The notes: generated by a model from the sequence alone, not told the origin. A stretch of DNA of 63,378 bases from Kineosporia rhizophila (GCF_021277265.1 NZ_JAJSOH010000037.1:1-63378), one strand, 5' to 3'; shown: positions 34,334 to 43,534, counted from the first letter of the stretch. Numbers and translations: made by a program.

Positions 34334-35554
34334 TCACCCCCCGGCCGAGCGGGCCAGCACCTCGCCCAGGGCCAGGCCCAGGTGCAGGCCGAGCCGGGCC
34401 TCGCCGGAGTCCAGGTCCACCCCGGCCAACTGCTCGATCCGCTCCAGCCGGTAGTAGAGCGTCTGCCGGTGCACCGACAGCGCGGCCGCCGTGCGGGCCG
34501 CGTTACCGCCCTGGTCCAGGTAGACCAGGGCGGTCCGGATCAGGTCGGCGTCGGCCCGGGCCCGCAGCCGGTCGGCCGGGGTGCCCTCGATCAGCGCCTG
34601 CACCGCGGCCGGGCCCTGCGCGATCACCCGGTACACGCCGAGGTCGGCCCAGGTCAGGACCGGGCCCAGGTGAGGACGGGCGTGGGCGGTGAGCGCGGCG
34701 GCCTCGGCCTGGCGGGCGGCGGAGAGAAGAACCGAAGCCCAACCCGGGCGCCCCTGCGACCCGCCGCTCGAAAACTCAGGCGCGCCAATCGTCCTTTGTT
34801 CAAAAGGACCGCAGATCTCGCTTACCCCCGCCACCGCTCCCGACGGCAACTGCCGCGCCACCCGGCGGGCCGCGACTTCGGCATCCGCGCCGGCCGGCAC
34901 CGAAAGCACCGTGCGCCGCCGCGACCCGTCGGACAGTCGGATCACCGCAACCACCAACGGCTCCCCCGCCGCCAACTCCCCCAAGGCGACGAGACGGCGC
35001 CAGGCGACATCGACGTCTTCAGTAGTGCTCGTGTTCTCGAACAGTGCCTCGATCAACGCCGTACGTTCGTCGGCTGCCCCCGCCCGTCGGGCCAGAAGAG
35101 CCCCGGCACGTTCGGCGAGCGGCGCAGACCGAACCAGCGCGGCCTTGTCTACCCCGGTGGCCGGCTCGACCACCCAGAAATAGCCGTACGTACGCCCGGC
35201 TGCCCGTACGGGGATGCAGATCCTGGCCGCGATCTGCCGGGACTCGTCGGCCGGGATCCGCACCGGCCCGGTGGCCGAGGCGATGCCGTGCTCCAGGAAA
35301 TAGCTACGGACCTGCGCAGTGGCGTTCTTCCGCAGAATCGTCGCGGCGCGCACCTGATCGACCCCGTCCGGGCTCTGCGAGCCGTAGGCCACCAGGGCGA
35401 ATCCCAGGTCCTCGAGCACCGCGGGGGCCTGCAGCAGGTCCGAGACGTCGTCCACCAGCTCCTGCAGCGCCCGGGCGTCCGGCTCGGCGGGGGCAGAGGT
35501 CATCCTGGTCGGACATTCGTCGGAACGGCTCGTGACATCTGCACATGGTGGCAC
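34334..35554 (-). CDS. PucR/CdaR-type regulator of proline genes
   Basis: A protein of up to 406 residues. The C-terminal PucR helix-turn-helix (LVYLDQGGNAARTAAALSVHRQTLYYRLERIEQL) follows a GGDEF-like/GAF-like ligand module. It is probably the regulator of proline metabolism: putA-pruA start divergently 26 bases away, and proC is downstream in the same operon. The GTG at 35554 has an AGGAG site ten bases upstream; the ATG at 35503 is an alternative start with a weak ribosome site. Confidence 0.75.
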   Translation of the reverse strand: MPPCADVTSRSDECPTRMTSAPAEPDARALQELVDDVSDLLQAPAVLEDLGFALVAYGSQSPDGVDQVRAATILRKNATAQVRSYFLEHGIASATGPVRIPADESRQIAARICIPVRAAGRTYGYFWVVEPATGVDKAALVRSAPLAERAGALLARRAGAADERTALIEALFENTSTTEDVDVAWRRLVALGELAAGEPLVVAVIRLSDGSRRRTVLSVPAGADAEVAARRVARQLPSGAVAGVSEICGPFEQRTIGAPEFSSGGSQGRPGWASVLLSAARQAEAAALTAHARPHLGPVLTWADLGVYRVIAQGPAAVQALIEGTPADRLRARADADLIRTALVYLDQGGNAARTAAALSVHRQTLYYRLERIEQLAGVDLDSGEARLGLHLGLALGEVLARSAGG

Positions 35555-35568
35555 TCCTGCCCCACTCC

Positions 35569-35574
35569 TAGCCT
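35569..35574 (+). promoter_or_regulatory. -10 box of leaderless proline dehydrogenase gene
   Basis: TAGCCT is 6 bases before ATG 35581. Confidence 0.5.
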
Positions 35575-35580
35575 GGCCGT

Positions 35581-36495
35581 ATGCCGAAACTCCTGCTGGC
35601 CGCCGCTCAGACCCGGCCGGTCCGGGCCTCCGTCAGCGCGCTGCCGATCAGCCGCAAGATGGTCCGCCGGTTCATCGCCGGCCCGGACGCGCCCTCCGCC
35701 CTGGAGGTCACCCGGAAGCTGCGCGAGCAGGGCCTGTCGGTGACGCTGGACGTGCTCGGCGAGGACGTGACCGAGGCCTCGCAGGCGGCCGCCACCGCCG
35801 CGGCCTACCGCTCGCTGCTGGCCGCGCTGGCCGATGCCGAACTGTCCGACCGCGCCGAGGTCTCGGTGAAGCTCTCGGCCCTGGGGCAGGCGCTGGGCGC
35901 CGACGGCCACAAGATCGCGCTGGAGAACGCGGCCTCGATCGCCGAGGCCGCGGCCGCCACCGGCACCACCATGACGCTGGACATGGAGGACCACACCACG
36001 GTCGACTCCACCCTCGGCATCCTGACCGAGCTGCGCACCCAGCACCCCTGGGTCGGCGCGGTGCTCCAGGCCGCGCTGTACCGCACCGAGGGCGACTGCC
36101 GGGACCTGTCGAACGCCGGCTCGCGGGTGCGGCTGGTGAAGGGCGCCTACGCGGAACCGGCCTCGGTGGCCCACCCGCGCAAGGCCGACGTCGACGCCGC
36201 CTACCGCCGCTGCATGGAGATCCTGTTCCAGGGCGAGGGGCACCCGATGATCGCCACCCACGACCTGGCGCTGGTCGCCGAGGCCACGGCCACCGCCTCG
36301 CGCCTGGGCCGGGCCCGCGACAGCTGGGAACTGCAGATGCTGTACGGCATCCGTGACCAGGAGCAGCGTTCGCTCGCCGCCGCCGGGGTGGACGTGCGGG
36401 TGTACCTGCCGTTCGGCACCGACTGGTACGGGTACTACATCCGGCGCCTGGCCGAGCGCCCGGCGAACGTATTCTTCCTGCTCCGTAACCTCTGA
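35581..36495 (+). CDS. Proline dehydrogenase
   Basis: A monofunctional flavoenzyme (304 residues) that oxidises proline to pyrroline-5-carboxylate, passing electrons to quinone. Signature pieces VRLVKGAY, ELQMLYGIR and YYIRRLAERPAN are seen. It is followed by pruA 26 bases downstream. Start ATG 35581 is supported by the leaderless box. The -35 would lie inside the PucR gene, so regulation by it is plausible. Confidence 0.92.
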   Translation: MPKLLLAAAQTRPVRASVSALPISRKMVRRFIAGPDAPSALEVTRKLREQGLSVTLDVLGEDVTEASQAAATAAAYRSLLAALADAELSDRAEVSVKLSALGQALGADGHKIALENAASIAEAAAATGTTMTLDMEDHTTVDSTLGILTELRTQHPWVGAVLQAALYRTEGDCRDLSNAGSRVRLVKGAYAEPASVAHPRKADVDAAYRRCMEILFQGEGHPMIATHDLALVAEATATASRLGRARDSWELQMLYGIRDQEQRSLAAAGVDVRVYLPFGTDWYGYYIRRLAERPANVFFLLRNL

Positions 36496-36521
36496 GACCC
36501 CTAATACCTAAGGACGATTCG

Positions 36522-38150
36522 ATGGACGCGATCACGAAGGTCCCGGCTCCGGTCAACGAGCCGCCCCGCCCCTACACGGCCGGCAGCGCCGACCGAGCCG
36601 CACTCGAGCCCGCCCTGAAGGAGATCTGGGAGACCCGCACCGAGATCACGAACTGGATCGACGGGGAGCCGGTGGCCGGCGGCGGCGCCGTCGTCGAGGT
36701 CGTCGCCCCGTTCGAGAAGGCGCACGTCCTGGGCACTTTCCGGGAGTCGACGGCCGAGGACACGGCCCGGGCGATCGCCGCGGCGAAGAAGGCCGCCCCG
36801 GCCTGGGCCGCGCTCTCGATCGACGACCGGGCGGCGATCCTGCTCAAGGCCGCCGACCTGCTCACCGGCAGCTGGCGCGCGGTGACGAACGCGGTCACCA
36901 TGCTCGGCCAGGCCAAGACGGTCTACCAGTCGGAGATCGACGCGGTCTGCGAGCTGGCCGACTTCTGGCGTTTCAACGCGCACTTCGCCCGGCAGATCTA
37001 CGCCGAGCAGCCCGCGGCCAACTCCCCCGGCATCTGGAACCGGCTGGACCACCGGCCGCTCGAGGGCTTCGTCTACGCGATCACGCCGTTCAACTTCACC
37101 TCGATCGCCGCCAACCTGGCCACCGCCCCGGCCCTGATGGGCAACACGGTGATCTGGAAGCCGAGCCCCACGCAGGCCCTCTCGGCCGAGTACACGATGC
37201 GCCTGCTGCGCGCGGCCGGTCTGCCCGCCGGTGTGATCAACCTGATTCACGGCCCGGGCCCGGAGATCTCGTCGGTGGCCCTGGCCGACGAGGACCTGGC
37301 CGGTATCCACTTCACCGGTTCCACCGCCACTTTCCAGCACCTCTGGCAGGAGGTCGGGGCGCGGATCACGAACTACCGCTCCTACCCGCGCATCGTCGGC
37401 GAGACCGGCGGTAAGGACTTCGTCCTCGCGCACCCCAGCGCCGACGTCGACGTCCTGCGGACCGCCCTGGTGCGAGGCGCTTTCGAGTACTCCGGGCAGA
37501 AGTGCTCGGCGGCTTCGCGCGCCTACGTGCCCCGCTCGGTCTGGACCCGACTGAAGGACGGGCTCGCCGACGTCACCAGTTCTCTGCCCGTCGGCCCGCC
37601 CACCGACTTCGCCAACTTCACCTCGGCCGTGATCGACGAGCGGGCGTTCGCCAAGCACAAGGCCGCGCTGGCCCGGGCCGCCGCGGCCGAGGGCGTCGAG
37701 GTGCTGGCCGGTGGCAAGGTGGACGACAGCGTGGGCTACTTCGTCGAGCCGACCGTGCTGGTCGTCGACGACCCGGCCGACGAGGCGCTCACCACCGAGT
37801 ACTTCGGCCCGATCCTGGCCGTGCACGTGTACGAGGACGCCGAGTTCGACGCCGTCGCGGCCGCCATTGCCAAGGACTCCAAGTACGCGCTGACCGGCGC
37901 GATCATCGCCCAGGACCGGCAGGCGGTGGCCTCGGCGGCCGAGGCCCTGCGGTTCGCGGCCGGCAACTTCTACGTCAACGACAAGCCGACCGGTGCGGTG
38001 GTGGGGCAGCAGCCGTTCGGCGGCTCGCGCGCCTCGGGCACCAACGACAAGGCCGGGGCCCCGCAGAACCTGCAGCGCTGGACCTCGACCCGGTCGATCA
38101 AGGAGACGTTCGAGCCGGCCGTGGACTGGCGCTACCCGCACATGGGCTGA
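36522..38150 (+). CDS. pruA: Delta-1-pyrroline-5-carboxylate dehydrogenase
   Basis: A 542-residue NAD-dependent aldehyde dehydrogenase that turns glutamate semialdehyde into glutamate. Catalytic Cys328 in GQKCSAASRAYVP, the ETGGKD motif and the NAD-binding WKPSP region are present. AAGGA lies about 8 bases before ATG 36522. Together with the upstream gene it degrades proline to glutamate. Confidence 0.95.
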   Translation: MDAITKVPAPVNEPPRPYTAGSADRAALEPALKEIWETRTEITNWIDGEPVAGGGAVVEVVAPFEKAHVLGTFRESTAEDTARAIAAAKKAAPAWAALSIDDRAAILLKAADLLTGSWRAVTNAVTMLGQAKTVYQSEIDAVCELADFWRFNAHFARQIYAEQPAANSPGIWNRLDHRPLEGFVYAITPFNFTSIAANLATAPALMGNTVIWKPSPTQALSAEYTMRLLRAAGLPAGVINLIHGPGPEISSVALADEDLAGIHFTGSTATFQHLWQEVGARITNYRSYPRIVGETGGKDFVLAHPSADVDVLRTALVRGAFEYSGQKCSAASRAYVPRSVWTRLKDGLADVTSSLPVGPPTDFANFTSAVIDERAFAKHKAALARAAAAEGVEVLAGGKVDDSVGYFVEPTVLVVDDPADEALTTEYFGPILAVHVYEDAEFDAVAAAIAKDSKYALTGAIIAQDRQAVASAAEALRFAAGNFYVNDKPTGAVVGQQPFGGSRASGTNDKAGAPQNLQRWTSTRSIKETFEPAVDWRYPHMG

Positions 38151-38170
38151 TCAAGGCCCGGCACTGACCA

Positions 38171-38216
38171 CCGTGGGCTCCAGGTAACCCCCCTCGACCT
38201 GGGGCCCACGGTCTTT
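38171..38216 (+). terminator. Intrinsic terminator of the proline operon
   Basis: 15-bp stem (38171-38185 with 38197-38211, one G-T pair), an 11-base loop, then TCTTTT. A textbook terminator 20 bases after the pruA stop. Confidence 0.9.
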
Positions 38217-38225
38217 TCCTGAGTC

Positions 38226-39068
38226 CTAGCGGGCGGGCGTGAGGTCGGCCGAGGCCAGGTGCTCCCGGGCGAAGTTCAGGCACTCGGTCAGCTCGGCCTC
38301 CCGCTCGGCCCGGGTGCGGCACTTACGGGTGTTCACCTCGACCGCCACCACGCCGGCCCAGTCCCACTCCGAGAGCAGGTCCAGCACCTCGCCGCAGGGC
38401 TGCGTGCCCCGCCCGGGCAGCAGGTGCTCGTCCTTGGCCGAGCCCGCACCGTCGGCCAGGTGGATGTGCGCCAGCCGCTGCCCCAGAGCCCGGGCCATCG
38501 CCAGCGAGTCACCGCCGGCCGTGGCGGCGTGCGAGAAGTCCAGCGTGACGTGGCTGTACGGCTGCTCCAGCGGGTCCCAGCCCGGGGAATAGGCCATCAC
38601 CTCGCGGCTACGGGCCCGCCAGGGGTACATGTTCTCCACCGCGATCGGCACCGCGAAGTGGTCGTTCATCCGGGCCACCCCGTCGACGAACGCCGCGCCG
38701 TACTCCTTCTGCCAGCGGAACGGCGGGTGCGCCACCACGGCAGTGGCCCCCACGTCCTCGGCCAGCTGCACCGAGCGCTCCAGCTTGGCCCAGGGCTCCT
38801 TGCCCCAGACCCGTTGCGTGACCAGCAGTGTGGGGGCGTGCACCGACAGCACCGGAACGCCGTAGTGCTGGGAAAGCCGCTTCAGCGCGCCGGTGTCCTG
38901 GCTGACCGGGTCGGTCCAGACCATGACCTCGACGCCGTCGTACCCCAGACGTGCAGCGATCTCGAACGCGTCGGCACAGGATTCCGGGTACACAGAACTC
39001 GTGGACAGCGCGACCTTGGCTGCCTTACCCCGTGAAGCCCGTGCCCCACCATTGTTCGATGAGCCCAT
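38226..39068 (-). CDS. Sugar phosphate isomerase/epimerase-like TIM barrel
   Basis: A 280-residue AP-endonuclease-2/xylose-isomerase-like TIM barrel. Metal-site motifs are visible: LSVHAP, VVAHPPF, VENMYP, LDFSHA and HIHLADG. Substrate unknown. ATG 39068 was chosen because TACGCT lies seven bases upstream. It lies beside the Ppx gene, as in mycobacteria. Confidence 0.85.
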   Translation of the reverse strand: MGSSNNGGARASRGKAAKVALSTSSVYPESCADAFEIAARLGYDGVEVMVWTDPVSQDTGALKRLSQHYGVPVLSVHAPTLLVTQRVWGKEPWAKLERSVQLAEDVGATAVVAHPPFRWQKEYGAAFVDGVARMNDHFAVPIAVENMYPWRARSREVMAYSPGWDPLEQPYSHVTLDFSHAATAGGDSLAMARALGQRLAHIHLADGAGSAKDEHLLPGRGTQPCGEVLDLLSEWDWAGVVAVEVNTRKCRTRAEREAELTECLNFAREHLASADLTPAR

Positions 39069-39075
39069 GCCGTTC

Positions 39076-39081
39076 AGCGTA
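39076..39081 (-). promoter_or_regulatory. -10 box of leaderless isomerase-like gene
   Basis: TACGCT (minus strand), 7 bases before ATG 39068. Confidence 0.45.
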
Positions 39082-39131
39082 GTCACTCCCGCGGAGGCCG
39101 CTTGTGCACACCCTCCCGCGCACCGCGGGGC

Positions 39132-40076
39132 TCACCCGAGCGGCGTACGCGTGGACACGCCGGGCCCGGTGGCGCTCATCATGTCGTCGAGGCGGCGCAG
39201 GATCACGCCCTCGCGCAGCGCCCACGGGCTGATCTGCATGCTCTCCACCCCGAGCAGCTCCATCGCGGCCTCGGCGACCAGCGCCCCGGCCAGGATCTGC
39301 CGGGCCCGGCCGGTCGAGACGCTGGGCAGCTCGGCCCGCTCGGCCTCGGTCATCGCGGCCAGCCGCGGCACCCACTCGGTCAGGTCGGCCCGGCGCAGCG
39401 TGCCCTCCTCGGGGGTGCAGATCCGGGCCAGGGTGCGGAAGGTCTTGCTGCTGCCCACCACCTGGTCGGGCTGGCCGCCGCGGACCACGTCCCGCACCAC
39501 CCGGCCGATCTCGGCCCGGGCGTAGCGGCGGGCGGCGCGGATCTGCTCGGCGCTCGGCGGGTCTCCGGCCAGGCGGTCGCGGGTGAGGCGGCCCGCCCCG
39601 AGCGGCAGCGAGATCGCCACGTCGGGCAGTTCGTCCAGCCCCGCGCCGATCTCCAGCGAGCCGCCGCCGATGTCCAGCACCAGCAGCCGCCCGGCCGACC
39701 AGCCGAACCAGCGGCGTACGGCCAGGAAGGTGAGCCGGGCCTCGTCGCCGCCGCCCAGCACGTGCAGCTCGATGCCGGTCAGCTTGCGCACCCGGGCCAG
39801 CAGCTCCTCGCCGTTGGGGGCGTCCCGGATGGCGGAGGTGGCGAACCCGATGACCTCCTCGACGCCCAGGTCCTCACCCACGGTGAGGCTGGACTCGACG
39901 AACCGCAGCAGCGACTCCTCGGCCGCCGGGGAGATCCGGCCGTCCGCGTCCAGCTGCTCGGCCAGCCGCAGCTCGGTCTTGTGCGAGGAGGCGGGCAGCG
40001 GCCGGGCCCCGGGATGGGCGTCCACCACCAGCAGATGCACCGTATTGGAACCCACGTCGAGAACACCGAGCCGCAT
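39132..40076 (-). CDS. Ppx/GppA-type exopolyphosphatase
   Basis: A 314-residue actin-like ATPase-fold phosphatase. It shows GVLDVGSNTVHLLVVD, the catalytic Glu region, and VLDIGGGSLEIG (phosphate 2). It may degrade polyphosphate or pppGpp, linking to stress signalling. ATG 40076 is six bases after the TACTTT box. It lacks the C-terminal domain of long bacterial Ppx enzymes. Confidence 0.88.
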   Translation of the reverse strand: MRLGVLDVGSNTVHLLVVDAHPGARPLPASSHKTELRLAEQLDADGRISPAAEESLLRFVESSLTVGEDLGVEEVIGFATSAIRDAPNGEELLARVRKLTGIELHVLGGGDEARLTFLAVRRWFGWSAGRLLVLDIGGGSLEIGAGLDELPDVAISLPLGAGRLTRDRLAGDPPSAEQIRAARRYARAEIGRVVRDVVRGGQPDQVVGSSKTFRTLARICTPEEGTLRRADLTEWVPRLAAMTEAERAELPSVSTGRARQILAGALVAEAAMELLGVESMQISPWALREGVILRRLDDMMSATGPGVSTRTPLG

Positions 40077-40082
40077 CCTGCG

Positions 40083-40088
40083 AAAGTA
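40083..40088 (-). promoter_or_regulatory. -10 box of leaderless Ppx gene
   Basis: TACTTT (minus strand), 6 bases before ATG 40076. Confidence 0.45.
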
Positions 40089-40164
40089 CCCCACGATCGG
40101 GTCGCGATCCGGCTACGGAGGGGTGGATCGCCTCCCATGCGCGAAAGCAGGCCCCGTCAGGGCT

Positions 40165-40170
40165 TACATT
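40165..40170 (+). promoter_or_regulatory. -10 box of leaderless acidic protein gene
   Basis: TACATT is 7 bases before ATG 40178, divergent to the Ppx promoter. Confidence 0.5.
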
Positions 40171-40177
40171 GTCGGCC

Positions 40178-41092
40178 ATGCCCCATCCCCCCGCGCCGGA
40201 AATCGGCCTCGACCCGGCCCGGCTCTGGCTGGAGTTCCCCGACCCCGAGCCCGCCGAGATCGTCGAGGACCCCGAGAACCTCGACGACGACGACCACCTC
40301 GAGGAGCTGGTCGACGCGCTGCTCGAGGACGTCGTCGAGGACGAGGAGGAGGACGACGAGGACGGTCCGGTCGAGGACGACGACCAGCCCGACCAGGTCT
40401 TCCGCTGCGACCTCACTTGGCTCACCTCGAACTGGACGTGCGTCTACGGCAGCGGGTGCGCCGGCATCTACGCCGACCGGCCCAGCGACGGATGCTGCAC
40501 GCTGGGCGCGCACTTCGCCGACGAGGAGGACGAGGAACGGGTCACCGAGGCGGTCAAGGGCCTCGACGCGACCCTCTGGCAGTTCGCCGAGGAGGGCACC
40601 CGGGACGGCTGGGTCGAGGTCGACCCGGACGGCCAGCGCAAGACCCGGGTGTTCGAGGGGGCCTGCATCTTCCTGAACCGGCCCGGTTTCGCCGCGGGCG
40701 ACGGGTGTTCGCTGCACAAGCTGGCCTGGGCCCAGGACCGCGAGCCGCTGGAGCTGAAACCGGACGTCTGCTGGCAGCTTCCGATCCGGCGTTCGTACCG
40801 CACCGTCGAGCGCCCCGACGGCACCAGCTATCTCGAGGTCACGATCAGCGAGTACGACCGCCGCGGCTGGGGGGCCGGCGGTCACGACCTGGACTGGTAC
40901 TGCACCGGCAACCCGCAGGCCCACGTGGGCAGCAAGCCGGTGTACCGCAGCCTGCGCCCGGAACTGGTGGAGCTGATGGGCCAGGCCGCCTACGACGTGC
41001 TGGCCCAGCACTGCGACCAGATCACCGGCGCCCGCAAGTTGATCCCGCTCACCGTGCACCCGGCCACCACCCGCGCCCCGCACGGCCACTGA
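40178..41092 (+). CDS. Unknown acidic, Cys-rich conserved protein
   Basis: A 304-residue protein not assigned to a family. A very acidic segment (about residues 28-75, nearly all Asp/Glu) is followed by a Cys-rich core: a spaced CDLTWLTSNWTC, GCAGIYADRPSDGCCT and CIFLNRPGF, with further Cys at GCSLHKL and ending in QHCDQ. The spacing resembles zinc/iron-binding YkgJ-like clusters, which I infer only. The divergent -10 boxes with the Ppx gene suggest separate control. ATG 40178 was chosen because of the leaderless box; the upstream TTG at 40169 is poor. Confidence 0.75.
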   Translation: MPHPPAPEIGLDPARLWLEFPDPEPAEIVEDPENLDDDDHLEELVDALLEDVVEDEEEDDEDGPVEDDDQPDQVFRCDLTWLTSNWTCVYGSGCAGIYADRPSDGCCTLGAHFADEEDEERVTEAVKGLDATLWQFAEEGTRDGWVEVDPDGQRKTRVFEGACIFLNRPGFAAGDGCSLHKLAWAQDREPLELKPDVCWQLPIRRSYRTVERPDGTSYLEVTISEYDRRGWGAGGHDLDWYCTGNPQAHVGSKPVYRSLRPELVELMGQAAYDVLAQHCDQITGARKLIPLTVHPATTRAPHGH

Positions 41093-41099
41093 ACCGAAG

Positions 41100-41954
41100 A
41101 TGGCCGAGGTCGTCCCCAGCCCCAACATCTGGCGGCACCCGGGGGTCTACGAGGTCGAGAACCGTGCGGTCGACCCGGACGGGGTGATCGAGTCGGCGAT
41201 GCGCTCGATCCAGGACTGGTCCGGCGCCACGGTGCTCGACATCGGCTGCGGCACAGGCTTTCACCTGCCCCGGTTCGCGGCCGAGGCGGCGGCGGTGATC
41301 GGGGTGGAGCCGCACCCGCCCCTGGTCGAACTGGCCCGGCGGCGGGTGGCCGCGCTGAGATCGGCACCAGGCTCGGCGTCTGCGTCAGGTTCAGCTCCAG
41401 CATCGGCCGCGGCTTCGACGCCGCTGCCGGGGTCAGTGCCGGTGCCAGGCTCGGTCTCGGCGTCAGCTTCGGCCCCGGGCCCGACCCCGGAGGAGTTGCG
41501 CGCCCGGATCGACGTGCGCACCGGAACGGCCCAGAAGCTCCCGGTGGCCGACCGTTCGGTGGATGTGGTGCACGCCCGCTGGGCCTACTTCTTCGGCCCG
41601 GGCTGTGAACCCGGCCTGACCGAGATCCGCCGGGTGCTGCGGCCCGGCGGGGTGGCCTTCGTCATCGACAACGACGCCACCCGCTCTACCTTCGGCGCCT
41701 GGTTCCGCCGCTGGCTGCCCACCTACGACCCGGCCGCGGTGGAGGCCTTCTGGGCCCGCCAGGGCTGGTCCCGCCAGAGCCTCGACATCCGCTGGGAGAT
41801 GGCGACCCGCGCGGACTTCGAGGCCGTGGTGCGCATCGAGTTCAGCCGCGAGCACGCCGACCGCATCCTCGCCTCTCACCCCGGCTCGTCGGTGGACTAC
41901 GCGGTGAACCTGCTCTGGTGGCGCGCACCCGAGGGCCTGGTGCTCAGCCGCTGA
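41100..41954 (+). CDS. SAM-dependent methyltransferase with low-complexity insertion
   Basis: A 284-residue class I methyltransferase. SAM motif I VLDIGCGTGFHLPRF, then an Ala/Ser/Pro/Gly-rich insertion (about residues 88-134), then motif IV VVHARWAYFFGPGC and RVLRPGGVAFVIDN. The insertion is in a loop between strands. Substrate unknown. It follows the acidic protein gene by 7 bases, so they may form a pair. Confidence 0.82.
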   Translation: MAEVVPSPNIWRHPGVYEVENRAVDPDGVIESAMRSIQDWSGATVLDIGCGTGFHLPRFAAEAAAVIGVEPHPPLVELARRRVAALRSAPGSASASGSAPASAAASTPLPGSVPVPGSVSASASAPGPTPEELRARIDVRTGTAQKLPVADRSVDVVHARWAYFFGPGCEPGLTEIRRVLRPGGVAFVIDNDATRSTFGAWFRRWLPTYDPAAVEAFWARQGWSRQSLDIRWEMATRADFEAVVRIEFSREHADRILASHPGSSVDYAVNLLWWRAPEGLVLSR

Positions 41955-42010
41955 GTCGCCTGCGCGCTGATCCCCCTGAAGCAGGCGCGGGTTCGACGGG
42001 CACGGGTGCA

Positions 42011-42057
42011 CTACGTGTAAACAAAGTCTTGCTATGGCAAGTTTTGTCTACACGTAG
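42011..42057. repeat. 47-bp AT-rich inverted repeat
   Basis: The arms (starting CTACGTGTA, ending TACACGTAG) pair 19 of 21 positions by Watson-Crick rules plus one G-T, one mismatch and one bulge, with a TATG loop. It lies between the convergent methyltransferase and radA genes and is much less GC-rich than its surroundings. It may be a bidirectional terminator or a protein-binding site. Confidence 0.85.
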
Positions 42058-42090
42058 CCGCCCCGCCGATGGACCAGCAGCACCTCCCGC

Positions 42091-43527
42091 CTACCCCCGC
42101 TCCCCCCGGCTGCCGACCAGCGGGAAGGTGGCGCGGCTCAGGGCGGTGAGCACGTCAGGCACCTCGTAGACCACCATCCCCTCGGGAGCCGGCGCCGCGT
42201 CGCGGGTGCCGACGGGGACGAAGGCCGAGGTGAAGCCGAGGCGGGCGGCCTCGGCGAGGCGGCGGCCGACGCCGGCCACCGGGCGGACCTCACCGGCCAG
42301 GCCGACCTCGCCGACGGCGATGGTGCCGGGGGCTAGAGGGCGGTCGATGGCGGCGCCGGCCACGGCGAGCGCGACCGCAAGGTCGCAGGATGGCTCGGCG
42401 ATACGGACGCCACCGACGGTGGAGACGTAGACGTCGTTGTTGGCCAGGCGGGCCCCGGCCCGGCGCTCGAGCACGGCCAGGATCATCGAGACGCGGCTGT
42501 TGTCGAGGCCGGAGGTGGCCCGGCGGGGGTTGCTGCCGGCGGTCGGGGCGACCAAGGCCTGCACCTCGCTGACCAGGGGGCGGCGGCCCTCGAGGGTGAC
42601 GGTGACACAGGTGCCGGGCACCGGCTGGGCGTGCTGGGACACGAACAGGCCGCTGGGGTCGGTGAGGCCGACGATGCCCACCTCGGACAGGTCGAAGCAG
42701 CCCACCTCGTCGGTCGGGCCGTAGCGGTTCTTCACCGCGCGGACCAGGCGCAGCCGGGAGTGCCGGTCGCCCTCGAACTGGCAGACCACGTCGACCAGGT
42801 GCTCGAGCACCCGGGGCCCGGCGATCGAGCCGTCTTTCGTGACGTGCCCGACCAGCAGCGTGGCCATGCCCCGCTCCTTGGCCACCCGGATCAGCGAGGC
42901 CGCCACCTCACGCACCTGCGAGACGCTGCCGGCCGAGCTCTCCACCGCATCGCTGGCGATGGTCTGCACCGAGTCGACCACCAGCAGGTCGGGCTGCACG
43001 TCTTCCACGTGGCCGAGCACGGTGGACAGGTCGGTCTCGGCGGTGAGCAGCAGCCGCGGCCGCAGGGCGCCGATGCGCTCGGCCCGCAGCCGGACCTGGC
43101 TGGCCGACTCCTCACCGGTGACGTAGAGCACCGTGCGGGTCTGCTGCGCGGCCTTGGAGGCCACGTCGAGCAGCAGGGTGGACTTGCCCACCCCGGGCTC
43201 GCCGGCCAGCAGCACCACCGCCCCGCTGACGATGCCCCCGCCCAGCACCCGGTCGAGCTCTTCGACACCGGTGGACCAGGTCTGGGCGTTGTCGGCCGCC
43301 ACCTCGGCGATCGGCTGGGCCTTGACCCCCACCGCGCGGGCCTTGGTGACCCCGGCGGGCGCCGCGCTGGCGGCCTCCATCACGGTGCCCCAGGCCTGGC
43401 ACTCGCCGCAGCGCCCGGCCCACTTCGCCGTCTGCCACCCGCACTCGGCGCAGCGGTAGCCGGGGTTGTCGCGCCCGGACCGCTTGCTGCGCCCTGCCGA
43501 ACCACGCCGCGCATCAGATGTGCTCAC
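42091..43527 (-). CDS. radA: DNA repair protein RadA
   Basis: A 478-residue RecA-like ATPase for recombination branch migration. It has an N-terminal zinc ribbon (Cys 26, 29, 40, 43), Walker A GEPGVGKST, a KNRYG motif (variant of KNRFG), and a C-terminal Lon-like domain. GTG 43527 is preceded by the TAGGTT box. Divergent from disA, a pairing typical of actinobacteria. Confidence 0.94.
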   Translation of the reverse strand: MSTSDARRGSAGRSKRSGRDNPGYRCAECGWQTAKWAGRCGECQAWGTVMEAASAAPAGVTKARAVGVKAQPIAEVAADNAQTWSTGVEELDRVLGGGIVSGAVVLLAGEPGVGKSTLLLDVASKAAQQTRTVLYVTGEESASQVRLRAERIGALRPRLLLTAETDLSTVLGHVEDVQPDLLVVDSVQTIASDAVESSAGSVSQVREVAASLIRVAKERGMATLLVGHVTKDGSIAGPRVLEHLVDVVCQFEGDRHSRLRLVRAVKNRYGPTDEVGCFDLSEVGIVGLTDPSGLFVSQHAQPVPGTCVTVTLEGRRPLVSEVQALVAPTAGSNPRRATSGLDNSRVSMILAVLERRAGARLANNDVYVSTVGGVRIAEPSCDLAVALAVAGAAIDRPLAPGTIAVGEVGLAGEVRPVAGVGRRLAEAARLGFTSAFVPVGTRDAAPAPEGMVVYEVPDVLTALSRATFPLVGSRGERG

Positions 43528-43534
43528 GCCCCAG

